From NCBI GenBank assembly GCA_009700815.1, contig WLLG01000010.1:1-20787 (forward strand): a stretch of 20,787 nucleotides of DNA. Direction: 5' to 3'. Source of the stretch: Actinomycetota bacterium. GTDB taxonomy: Bacteria > Actinomycetota > Acidimicrobiia > Acidimicrobiales > Microtrichaceae. Under the pieces are notes generated by a model. The model did not search any database and was not told the origin of the DNA. It was given only the letters and a program-made list of their open reading frames with translations. Both the position numbers and the translations under genes were made by a program. Numbering within the stretch: position 1 is the first letter of the stretch; every line of letters starts with the position of its first letter. Of this stretch, positions 1 to 6,371 are shown piece after piece.

Positions 1-42
1 AATTCATGCTGAGAAATTCATGCTGAGAAATTCATGCTGACG
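1..42. repeat. Three tandem 14-bp repeats carrying ATG codons
   Basis: The unit AATTCATGCTGAGA occurs at 1-14 and 15-28, and a third copy at 29-42 ends in CG instead of GA. Every copy contains ATGCTGA, so there are ATGs at 6, 20 and 34. Because 14 is not a multiple of three, the first two ATGs open short frames that stop within the array, and only the ATG at 34 opens the PAP2 gene. The array touches the window edge, so it may continue upstream or be a contig-end assembly artefact. Confidence 0.75.
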
Positions 43-951
43 CGGCACCGCCAGGCTCTGCAGCTGCTGTTGCTTGGGTTGATTGCAACCGCTGTGCTCT
101 TTTGTTTGTATTTGGTTTTTCTGCGCACGGCTCCAGGGCAACGATTTGACGACATTGCCTTTGAAGGCCGCAAAGCCACCCGACTCCCTGTCCGACGCTT
201 AGCGACCTTTTTGGTGCACATTCTGACAGTCCCGTCAGTGCTGTTGGGGTGTGTATGGATAGCAGCGGACACCGTTCGCCGGGGGTGGTGGCGCACCGGG
301 GTCGTAGCGCTAATTTCAGTCGCACTCACGGTGGTATTCGCTCGCTTGCTGAAGGGTGCCTTGATTCGACCCGAGCTTGTTGAACTTGCCTATTCAAGTT
401 CGCGCAACACGCTCCCGAGTGGCCACACAGCAGCCGTCATGGCTGTCCTCCTAGCCGCAGTATCTGCTTGTCAGGCATCGATTCGAGTCTTTCTTGCTCC
501 AGTGGCGGCAGTGCTCGCTGCGATCTATATGACGGCCCTCATTGGATCGGGGTGGCACAGATCTAGTGACGTAGTAGCTGGCATGGCTCTTGCTGTTGTC
601 GTTGCATCCATCACCACGGCAACTCGGCTATTGCTGTTTGAGGATTCTGCGAACTCGGTTGGCAACCCAGGGTGGCTCGAGCAGAACCTGGCAGTGCCAG
701 TTCAAAGAGTGTTGCTGCGGCCTTTTCGAGTAGCGGGCCTTGTGTCACTTGGCGCCGTGGTCATGCTTTTCTTTCTACAAAACCCTACCTCGAATCCGAG
801 CCATTCCCTGTTGAGCTTCATTGTGGCGGTGCTGACCTGTTGCCTGCTCGGCATGGTTTCGGTGTTCGTGTTTGCAGAGATTCTCGGGTGCCCGAGACTG
901 CCTAGCGAACCGGAAACAGAAATCGAAACACTGTCTCGAGGAGCTCGCTGA
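34..951 (+). CDS. PAP2-family membrane phosphatase
   Basis: This 305-residue protein is a membrane phosphatase of the PAP2 superfamily, whose bacterial members dephosphorylate lipid substrates such as undecaprenyl pyrophosphate or phosphatidylglycerol phosphate. Three motifs are visible: a K107...R112-P113 pair (spacing shorter than the usual KX6RP), PSGH at 128-131, and HxxxD at His175/Asp179. The Arg normally found six residues before that His is Leu here; from memory, actinobacterial PAP2 proteins often read GWHRPSD at this place. There are about six hydrophobic segments: 8-30, 60-78, 88-105, 132-148, 152-170, 180-198, with a further pair near 232-282. The start at 34 is the only in-frame ATG in the tandem repeat and gives a normal N-terminus with an early membrane helix; a start further upstream cannot be excluded. 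It faces a glycan gene set, which would fit recycling of the lipid carrier, but the substrate is not shown by the sequence. Confidence 0.82.
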   Translation: MLTRHRQALQLLLLGLIATAVLFCLYLVFLRTAPGQRFDDIAFEGRKATRLPVRRLATFLVHILTVPSVLLGCVWIAADTVRRGWWRTGVVALISVALTVVFARLLKGALIRPELVELAYSSSRNTLPSGHTAAVMAVLLAAVSACQASIRVFLAPVAAVLAAIYMTALIGSGWHRSSDVVAGMALAVVVASITTATRLLLFEDSANSVGNPGWLEQNLAVPVQRVLLRPFRVAGLVSLGAVVMLFFLQNPTSNPSHSLLSFIVAVLTCCLLGMVSVFVFAEILGCPRLPSEPETEIETLSRGAR

Positions 952-1459
952 TTTCATCAGCGGCTTTGGCATAGTTGCGCTTCGACCCTCCCATGGGGTC
1001 GGCCACGTCGAACTGCGTTTCCCGAGATAGCACTGAACCGGGCAGCCGCAGAGCGTTCGCTTGGCGGACCCAGTCGCTCACCGAAACTGTGGTCGACCGC
1101 CACCCAACGATTGGAGCAAGCTCTGCGAGTTCCTTGAGTGGGAACGACTTGACCACAGCGTCAACATCAAGCTCGGCAATAGCAGTCAGGTGCCGGCGTT
1201 CCATGGTCAGGATCAGATCTGCTGCGCCGATGGTGTCTGGGTCTATCTGCCTGCTCTGGTGCATGCTCAGGTCAAACCCACGAGTGCGCATGGTGTTGAC
1301 CGAGCCGCTCGTAGCGGGCTTGCCTCCCTCAAGCATGCCAGAAGAGACCACCACAGCGTCAACGCCGCGCTCCGTAAGCTGATTCGCAGCGATGACTTCT
1401 GCCATTGGTGAGCGGCACTGGTTTGCCGTGCACATGCAGAGCAGTCTGAAGACGCTCAT
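902..1459 (-). CDS. Low-molecular-weight protein tyrosine phosphatase
   Basis: This 185-residue cytosolic phosphatase belongs to the LMW-PTP family (Wzb/Etp/PtpA type). The N-terminal P-loop has the CX5R signature with nucleophile Cys10 and Arg16, followed by SPMAE, and the general-acid Asp154-Pro155 lies in DVADPMGGS near the C-terminus, at the usual distance. It is the last gene of a three-gene minus-strand operon: its ATG shares one base with the stop of the sugar transferase gene (TGATG), which suggests coupled translation, and no separate Shine-Dalgarno is evident. In exopolysaccharide systems such phosphatases act on bacterial tyrosine kinases or on the sugar transferase; no BY-kinase gene is in this window. 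Its last 50 bases also encode the C-terminus of the convergent PAP2 gene on the other strand. Confidence 0.88.
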   Translation of the reverse strand: MSVFRLLCMCTANQCRSPMAEVIAANQLTERGVDAVVVSSGMLEGGKPATSGSVNTMRTRGFDLSMHQSRQIDPDTIGAADLILTMERRHLTAIAELDVDAVVKSFPLKELAELAPIVGWRSTTVSVSDWVRQANALRLPGSVLSRETQFDVADPMGGSKRNYAKAADEISELLETVFRFLFPVR

Positions 1460-2151
1460 CAGGGGTGGCTCAAAATTGGCAGGGAGGATTCGGGAACTGA
1501 CGCCGCGACTACTTCTTGTAGCCGCTTGGACTCGCCACCGGGCAACACATGTCGAATCAAGCTGGTCAGCACCAACAGGTCGAGACGCGGAGAGGCGTTC
1601 ATGAGATACCAGCGATCGATCGCTAACTTCACAGGGACAACTACTCGCTGGTACGCGTCGCCGTTGTTGTCTTTGTCGATTTCACTCCGCTCCCAATCGC
1701 CCACAATCAGTTGGGTGGGGCCGGCAATTCCCGGTGGGGCGGTGAGCACCTGCCGCCAGACTGGATTCTCTAGGTCTACAAAGGCGGGGGCTTCGGGGCG
1801 TGGTCCCAGCAAGCACATTTGGCCCAGTGCAACGTTGTACAGCTGTGGTAATTCATCAAGGTGCAGCGAACGCATGCGAGCACCAATTGGGGTGATTCGC
1901 TGATCGTTTGTGCTGGTGAGCGCAAGGCCGGATGCGTGTCCATCGGCTGTGTCCACTCGCATGGAGCGGATTTTCCACATGCCAAAGGTTTGGCCGTCTA
2001 CTCCGACTCGTGGGACGGTGATCAGCGGTGCGTCTCCATCATGGCGACGCACCAGAACAGCGAGTACCCCCACGAGGGGTGCCGTTAGCACTGCAAGAAT
2101 CGCTCCGAGAATACGGTCAACGATGAGACGGAACGAGAGCCATGTCGACAT
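1459..2151 (-). CDS. Polyprenyl-phosphate sugar-1-phosphate transferase (PglC/WcaJ type)
   Basis: This 230-residue protein is a minimal monotopic phosphoglycosyl transferase (bacterial sugar transferase family), which transfers a sugar-1-phosphate from a nucleotide sugar to a polyprenyl phosphate carrier at the inner face of the membrane. It has one N-terminal hydrophobic re-entrant helix (about residues 8-35), a KIRSM motif near 60-64, the catalytic Asp99-Glu100 pair in LDELPQLYNV, and GPRPE at 116-120. It lacks the extra N-terminal transmembrane domain of the long WbaP/WcaJ proteins. I chose the ATG at 2151 because AGGAG lies four bases upstream; a GTG at 2163 gives four extra residues. The gene starts 13 bases after the aminotransferase stop and is followed without a gap by the tyrosine phosphatase. 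With the aminotransferase upstream, an amino- or acetamido-sugar is a reasonable guess for the substrate, but that is inference. Confidence 0.88.
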   Translation of the reverse strand: MSTWLSFRLIVDRILGAILAVLTAPLVGVLAVLVRRHDGDAPLITVPRVGVDGQTFGMWKIRSMRVDTADGHASGLALTSTNDQRITPIGARMRSLHLDELPQLYNVALGQMCLLGPRPEAPAFVDLENPVWRQVLTAPPGIAGPTQLIVGDWERSEIDKDNNGDAYQRVVVPVKLAIDRWYLMNASPRLDLLVLTSLIRHVLPGGESKRLQEVVAASVPESSLPILSHP

Positions 2152-2164
2152 TGGACTCCTCACC

Positions 2165-3316
2165 TCAAGTTGTTAGGGCGCGGCTCAGCACGGAACACAC
2201 TCGCTCCACGTCTGAAGAACTGAGCATCGTGTGAAACGGCAGGCTCAGTGCTCGATCTGCGTATGTGTCGGCAACAGGGGTTCCGCCGGGGCCAGATGTC
2301 AAGCCGTTATCTGCAAACCAATTAAAGGTATGAAGGGGTCGGAAATGCACGCTTGATCCAATGGACTCTGCCGAGAGTTGCTTCTGAACCAGTGATCGAT
2401 CCTCCCCTTCTGGAAGCAGAACAACCATCAGGTGATCGGCCCCACCTTCGGGAAGCTCCTTTGGCACAATCTGCAAACCCTCAATGCTGCCGAGTTGTTC
2501 ACGGTATTGCAGAGCTAACTCCCGTCGGCGGGCCTGAAGGTCAGAGAAGCGAACAAGTTGGGCTCGAGCAATGGCAGCGAGTACGTCCGGCAGATTGGCT
2601 TTCAGGCCGTCTCCCAAAATGTCATATCCCTCTGTCTTCGCCCCGGGCGTGTAGCGCGCCCAAGCATCTCGACTCAGGCCGTGGAGGCGAAATGACTGAG
2701 CGAAAGCTGCAAGCTCTGGGTCATCAGTTGCTAGCGCGCCACCTTCTGCAGAAGTCAGGTTCTTTGTGGCGTAGAAGGAGAAACAGCAGCCGGCGGTACC
2801 TTTGCCACCGATCATGCCCCGCTCGTCTTGTGCGCCAAGAGCGTGAGCTGCGTCCTCTATCAGAGGGACGCCTGCATCGGCGCACAGCTGATGTATTTGC
2901 TTCGAGAGTGGAGTGCCAGAGAAATGCACCCCAATCACGGCATCCAGACCACCGTCCTCAAGGGCGGCTGCAAGCGCTGTCGGGGACAGGTTGAACGTGT
3001 CCGATTCGATGTCGAGCGGAACTGGCCGCAGGCCGCGATGAAACGGAGCAATTGCAGTCGAGACGAAGGTCCAGGTCGGGACCCCGATGCGGGATCCTTC
3101 TGGCAGGCCGAGATGAGCGGCGGCAATCTCGAGGGCCGCTGTGCACGAAGACATTGCAATGACGTGCTCAACGCCGAGGTATTCAGCTAGCTCAGCCTCG
3201 AGAGATTTGCATTCCTCGCCAGTGGTGATCCAGCCACTTAACAGCGCCCGCTCAGCGGCTTCTACTTCGGCACGGCCAATGTCGGGGGCAGAAAAACGAA
3301 TTTCATTTGCTGACAT
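2165..3316 (-). CDS. DegT/DnrJ/EryC1/StrS-family PLP-dependent sugar aminotransferase
   Basis: This 383-residue protein is a fold-type I aminotransferase that would convert a keto-sugar nucleotide to the amino sugar using pyridoxal phosphate. Visible family features are SSCTAAL near 56-62 (phosphate-binding turn), the cofactor-ring Asp155 in EDAAHALGA, and Lys185 in FYATKNLTSAEGG as the Schiff-base lysine. Length is normal for the family. I start it at the ATG at 3316, with a GGGGTGG purine run eight bases upstream, rather than at the GTG at 3352, which would lie inside a 16-bp inverted repeat and give 12 extra poorly conserved-looking residues. It is the first gene of a minus-strand operon with a sugar transferase and a tyrosine phosphatase, and diverges from nuoA. 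The likely role is supplying an amino sugar (QuiNAc4N-, perosamine- or FucNAc4N-like) for a surface glycan; the exact substrate cannot be read from the sequence. Confidence 0.9.
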   Translation of the reverse strand: MSANEIRFSAPDIGRAEVEAAERALLSGWITTGEECKSLEAELAEYLGVEHVIAMSSCTAALEIAAAHLGLPEGSRIGVPTWTFVSTAIAPFHRGLRPVPLDIESDTFNLSPTALAAALEDGGLDAVIGVHFSGTPLSKQIHQLCADAGVPLIEDAAHALGAQDERGMIGGKGTAGCCFSFYATKNLTSAEGGALATDDPELAAFAQSFRLHGLSRDAWARYTPGAKTEGYDILGDGLKANLPDVLAAIARAQLVRFSDLQARRRELALQYREQLGSIEGLQIVPKELPEGGADHLMVVLLPEGEDRSLVQKQLSAESIGSSVHFRPLHTFNWFADNGLTSGPGGTPVADTYADRALSLPFHTMLSSSDVERVCSVLSRALTT

Positions 3317-3344
3317 ATATGTGGCCACCCCTTGTTTTGCGCTT

Positions 3345-3360
3345 TTCGGCACCTGCCGAA
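3345..3360. promoter_or_regulatory. 16-bp inverted repeat, possible operator of the glycan operon
   Basis: TTCGGCACCTGCCGAA has perfect 7-bp arms around a 2-bp centre. It lies 29 bases upstream of the chosen aminotransferase ATG on the minus strand and overlaps the alternative GTG start. The 2-bp centre makes it more like a dimeric repressor site than a terminator, and no T run follows it on either strand. Its role as an operator is inference. Confidence 0.45.
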
Positions 3361-3392
3361 TCCTGCTCGGAATTCTCTGAGCTAGTTGTCTG

Positions 3393-3398
3393 AATCTA
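3393..3398 (-). promoter_or_regulatory. Possible -10 element of the glycan operon
   Basis: On the minus strand this reads TAGATT, which fits the actinobacterial TANNNT -10 pattern, about 77 bases before the aminotransferase ATG. I do not see a convincing -35 hexamer at the right distance, so support is weak. Confidence 0.25.
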
Positions 3399-3440
3399 CT
3401 GCGAAAGCTGCGTTTTGCGGTTTCGCCAAGGCGGTGCGAA

Positions 3441-3450
3441 CAAATATTTG
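3441..3450. promoter_or_regulatory. 10-bp palindrome in the nuo/glycan divergent region
   Basis: CAAATATTTG is a perfect palindrome in the AT-rich part of the divergent intergenic region, 58 bases before nuoA and just upstream of its proposed -35. The placement would suit a regulator of nuo or of both divergent operons. It does not match the Rex consensus (TTGTGAA-N4-TTCACAA). A chance AT-rich palindrome is possible. Confidence 0.3.
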
Positions 3451-3470
3451 CAATTTTTGGGGTCTCTGCT

Positions 3471-3500
3471 TTGGCCTCGGGTCGCGGTCCTGAGTAGTCT
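3471..3500 (+). promoter_or_regulatory. Candidate nuo operon promoter (near-leaderless)
   Basis: TTGGCC at 3471-3476 and TAGTCT at 3495-3500 are separated by 18 bases and resemble -35 and TANNNT -10 elements. The -10 ends only eight bases before the nuoA ATG at 3509, and no Shine-Dalgarno-like purine run precedes that ATG. This is the arrangement expected of a leaderless transcript, which is common in Actinobacteria. The element match is visible; the activity is inferred. Confidence 0.4.
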
Positions 3501-3508
3501 CCCAGCCG

Positions 3509-3886
3509 ATGGCGAATCCGCTTAGCGACTTCCTCCGCTCCTATCTCACCGTCGGGATCTTCGTGGGCCTCAGCTTTTTGCTGTTTGGTCTTCTCCTGCT
3601 GATCTCGTGGGCACTGCGCCCGAACCGACCACAGGCCGGTAAGTACAAGACCTATGAGTCTGGTGTTGACCCAGTGGGCACGATGTGGTCGCAGAGTCAG
3701 GTTCGCTACTACATCTTTGCGCTGCTATTCGTAATGTTCGACGTTGAAGCAGTCTTCATCTTCCCGTGGGCTACTCGCCTCGAGGCCTATGGCTATTTCG
3801 GTCTTATCGAAATGTTCGTCTTCATCGGAGTTCTACTGCTTGGGCTGGTGTACGCCTGGCGTAAGGGAGTTCTTAAATGGGCCTAG
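3509..3886 (+). CDS. nuoA: NADH-quinone oxidoreductase subunit A
   Basis: This 125-residue membrane subunit of complex I sits at the junction of the membrane and peripheral arms. It has three hydrophobic helices (about 14-36, 67-86, 94-116) and the family signature in order: YESGV near 49-53, VRYYIFALLFVMFDVEAVF near 65-83 and FPWA at 84-88, whose acidic residues belong to the proton pathway next to NuoH, J and K. Length is normal for NuoA. It is the first gene of the nuo operon and overlaps nuoB by 10 bases. There is no Shine-Dalgarno upstream of its ATG, in contrast to nuoB, so initiation may be leaderless. Confidence 0.96.
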   Translation: MANPLSDFLRSYLTVGIFVGLSFLLFGLLLLISWALRPNRPQAGKYKTYESGVDPVGTMWSQSQVRYYIFALLFVMFDVEAVFIFPWATRLEAYGYFGLIEMFVFIGVLLLGLVYAWRKGVLKWA

Positions 3887-4383
3887 GACTCGTCGAGAGC
3901 GGAAAAATGCCAAAGCCGCTGACCACGCTGCTGAACATGTCGCGCAAATACTCAATCTGGGTATACCAGTGGGGCCTTGCCTGCTGTGCCATCGAGATGG
4001 GCGCCGCTTTTGCTTCCCCCAGGTATGACGTCATGCGTTTGGGTGTCATTCCGCTGCCTGCGGGACCGCGTCAGACAGACTTGGTGGTTATCTCTGGCAC
4101 CGTGACAGACAAGATGGCACCCTCGATTCGTCGGCTCTACGAGCAAATGCCCGATCCGAAGTACGTGATCTCGATGGGATCCTGCGCTAACTGCGGCGGG
4201 CCCTACTGGGATAGTTACTCCGTCACCAAGGGCGTAGATCAGATCATTCCTGTCGACGTCTACGTTCCCGGATGCCCGCCGCGCCCAGAGGCGCTGCTTG
4301 AAGGAGTTGTCATGTTGCAGGAGCGCATCCTGCATGAAGACATGGCCGAGCGCTGGCGCGGTGCGCCACTCGTGGTCGAGTGA
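3877..4383 (+). CDS. nuoB: NADH-quinone oxidoreductase subunit B (N2 cluster)
   Basis: This 168-residue subunit binds the terminal 4Fe-4S cluster N2, which hands electrons to quinone. The four ligands are visible: Cys36-Cys37 in GLACCAIEM, Cys103 in GSCANCGG and Cys133 in VPGCPPRPEAL. Cys106 is an extra cysteine at a position that is usually Ser or Thr in the GSCAxSGG motif. The start at 3877 is supported by AAGGGAG seven bases upstream, inside the 3' end of nuoA. The stop is followed six bases later by nuoC. Together with NuoD it forms the quinone cavity, so its sequence should be read with the unusual NuoD residues in mind. Confidence 0.96.
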   Translation: MGLGLVESGKMPKPLTTLLNMSRKYSIWVYQWGLACCAIEMGAAFASPRYDVMRLGVIPLPAGPRQTDLVVISGTVTDKMAPSIRRLYEQMPDPKYVISMGSCANCGGPYWDSYSVTKGVDQIIPVDVYVPGCPPRPEALLEGVVMLQERILHEDMAERWRGAPLVVE

Positions 4384-4389
4384 GCACCC

Positions 4390-5202
4390 ATGCCTGACCA
4401 AAGCGAAACTCCCATAGAAAACAGTGAAGCTGCCGAAGTTGAACTAGTGGAGCCCGAAGGCCCCGTAGATGAGGCTCGCGAAGCGCTGCTTGGAAGATTT
4501 GTCGAGGCACTCGGCGATGCAGTGGTCGATTCCCACATCGTGGTTGATAAGGACCTCTGGATTCGAGTGTCCGCAGATGCGTGGCATGAAGCGGGCGAGG
4601 TAGCACGCAACCAGTTGCAGGCCCGGTACTTCGGTTTCTTGTCAGCTATTGACTGGATGCCATCTCCGTTTGGTCGTTCTATGGATTCAGAGGTGGACCG
4701 CCTTCTCGAGGTAGCTGCCGCCGCGGCAGAAGAGCCAGATGCGGCACAATCCTCAACCGAGTCGGAACCAGATCAGGGCTTTGAACATGGATTCGCCGGA
4801 GGCGAGACTCGATTCCAAGTCTTTGCCAGAGTTGCTCATATCGGCGAGCAGGGCAGTAACTGGGGAGTCACACTCAAAGTTGATGTACCCGATGACACCT
4901 TGGCACTCAGCACGTGGACCAAGGTGTACGCAGGTGCAGACTGGCACGAGCGCGAGGCCCATGAGATGTTCGGGATCGACTTTACGGGCCACCCTGCTCT
5001 GCGAAACATGTATTTGCCAACGGGATTCGAGGGCCATCCGCTACGGAAGGACTTCCCACTTCTTGCGCGCCACGTCAAGCCTTGGCCTGGAATTGTGGAC
5101 GTTGAACAAATGCCAACAAGTGACTCTGATGCAGCCGAAGAAACTGGCCCAGAGGGAACTGGCCCAGAAGAAATTGGCCCAGCCGAAGGGGCAGACGCAT
5201 GA
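4390..5202 (+). CDS. nuoC: NADH-quinone oxidoreductase subunit C, with extra acidic segments
   Basis: This 270-residue protein is the 30-kDa-type subunit of the connecting module. The diagnostic C-terminal block is clear: AGADWHEREAHEMFGIDFTGHP near 181-202, LRNMYLP and GFEGHPLRKDFPL near 212-224. Three parts go beyond the core fold: an acidic N-terminal tail (1-30), an Ala/Glu/Ser-rich insertion at about 98-139 inside the N-terminal domain, and an acidic C-terminal tail (240-270) built partly from a three-fold ETGPE-like repeat. The insertion ends in GFAGGETRFQ, which I remember from the NuoC of EFG-less actinobacterial clusters. It begins six bases after nuoB with only a weak GAG-type ribosome site, and its stop overlaps the nuoD start as ATGA. 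It is separate from nuoD, not fused as in E. coli. Confidence 0.94.
   Translation: MPDQSETPIENSEAAEVELVEPEGPVDEAREALLGRFVEALGDAVVDSHIVVDKDLWIRVSADAWHEAGEVARNQLQARYFGFLSAIDWMPSPFGRSMDSEVDRLLEVAAAAAEEPDAAQSSTESEPDQGFEHGFAGGETRFQVFARVAHIGEQGSNWGVTLKVDVPDDTLALSTWTKVYAGADWHEREAHEMFGIDFTGHPALRNMYLPTGFEGHPLRKDFPLLARHVKPWPGIVDVEQMPTSDSDAAEETGPEGTGPEEIGPAEGADA
5140..5184 (+). repeat. Three tandem 15-bp repeats in the nuoC 3' end
   Basis: The units at 5140-5154, 5155-5169 and 5170-5184 share the core ACTGGCCCAGA or ATTGGCCCAG with a few substitutions. They encode ETGPE, GTGPE and EIGPA in frame. Because 15 is a multiple of three, copy-number change would only lengthen or shorten the acidic tail of NuoC. 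Confidence 0.8.
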
Positions 5203-6371
5203 CTGCGATAACTGACCGGCAAAAATTGCAGTACATCGCGGCGAAGGCCGCTGATGCTCGGGTCAACGTTGAGCTCGAGACAGAGGGCATGATCCTGAAC
5301 ATGGGTCCTCAGCACCCGGCTACTCACGGCACGCTCAGAATTGTTGCCAAGCTAGATGGCGAGCAAGTCGTGGCTGCGGAGCCAATAGCGGGCTACATGC
5401 ACCGCGGGTACGAGAAGCTCACCGAGGTTCGTACCTACCCGCAGATTACGGCCTTAGTGAATCGCATTGATTGGCTAGGCAGCTTTGCAAACGAGGTGCC
5501 CTTCATCTTGGCCTCTGAGCAACTCATGGGCATTGAAGCACCGCCTCGGGCTCAGTGGATTCGTACCCTGCTCTTTGAGATGTCTCGGGTTGCAAACCTG
5601 ATTCTGTTCCTGGGCGATATGGGCGTGCAGCTCGGAGCAGTAACTCCGGCCTTTTATGCTTTCCGCGATAGAGAGTTTGTGCTTGATCAGATTGAGGCTG
5701 TGACGGGCGGACGTTTCCATCCGAACTTTGACCGCATCGGCGGCCTGAAGGACGACCTTCCCAAGGGCTGGTTGGTAGAGACCAAGAACGTCATGAACAA
5801 AGTGCGTTCGTTCTGCGATGAGATCGAGGGTCTCTTCATGAACGCAGAGATCTTTGCCAGTCGAACTCGCGGCATTGGTGTCATTCCAACAGACGTTGCA
5901 ATGCAGTACGGACTCTCGGGTGCGAATGCTCGAGCATCAGGCATTGACTGGGATCTGCGTCGCGACGCGCCATTTGGTTTTGTCTACCCGGAGCTTGACT
6001 GGAAGGTCTGGACGCATCCCGATGGCGATTCGTTCGCTCGGTTCTGGGTGCGTCTGCAAGAGGTTCGTGAGTCGACCAAGATGATCGATCAGATCTGTGA
6101 TGGTGTGCCCGGCGGGCCGATCATGGCCAAGGTTCCGCGCATTATCAAGGTGCCTGCTGGTGAAGCCTATGTGGCCACAGAGAACCCGCTCGGAGAGATG
6201 GGTTTCTACGTTGTCTCAAAGGGCGAACTCACTCCGTTCAGAGTCAAGATTCGTTCTGCCAGCTTTAACAACGTCTCGATTACCCCGTGGCTTTTGCGCG
6301 GCGTGTATGTTCCCGACATCATCACTATCTTGGCGTCGCTCTATTTCATCCTGGGAGACATCGACCGATGA
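5199..6371 (+). CDS. nuoD: NADH-quinone oxidoreductase subunit D, altered quinone-site residues
   Basis: This 390-residue 49-kDa-type subunit forms most of the quinone cavity with NuoB. It carries GPQHPATHGTLR (36-47), HRGYEKL (68-74), APPRAQWIR (114-122), RGIGVIP, and the terminal GDIDR. Comparing from memory without gaps to human NDUFS2 and Thermus Nqo4, the headgroup His (human 59, Thermus 38) is kept as His43. The conserved Tyr (human 108, Thermus 87) is Trp92 in RIDWLGSF, and the Asp partner of the His (human 160, Thermus 139) is Gln144 in VQLGAVTP. Arg69, equal to the methylated Arg85 of mature NDUFS2, is present. The gene overlaps nuoC by ATGA and nuoH by ATGA, so there is no gap where nuoE, nuoF and nuoG usually lie. 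Identity is certain; the effect of the substitutions is open. Confidence 0.96.
   Translation: MTAITDRQKLQYIAAKAADARVNVELETEGMILNMGPQHPATHGTLRIVAKLDGEQVVAAEPIAGYMHRGYEKLTEVRTYPQITALVNRIDWLGSFANEVPFILASEQLMGIEAPPRAQWIRTLLFEMSRVANLILFLGDMGVQLGAVTPAFYAFRDREFVLDQIEAVTGGRFHPNFDRIGGLKDDLPKGWLVETKNVMNKVRSFCDEIEGLFMNAEIFASRTRGIGVIPTDVAMQYGLSGANARASGIDWDLRRDAPFGFVYPELDWKVWTHPDGDSFARFWVRLQEVRESTKMIDQICDGVPGGPIMAKVPRIIKVPAGEAYVATENPLGEMGFYVVSKGELTPFRVKIRSASFNNVSITPWLLRGVYVPDIITILASLYFILGDIDR

Noticed and set aside
3441..3450. CAAATATTTG as a Rex redox-sensor operator for nuo.
   Set aside because: It does not fit the TTGTGAA-N4-TTCACAA pattern; kept only as an unassigned palindrome.
4024..4035. ATGACGTCAT palindrome.
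   Set aside because: It is within the conserved YDVM coding stretch of nuoB, where a regulatory site is unlikely; chance match.
6287..6367. Longer N-terminus for nuoH from an in-frame ATG at 6287.
   Set aside because: The 27 added residues are the out-of-frame shadow of the conserved nuoD 3' end and do not look like NuoH.
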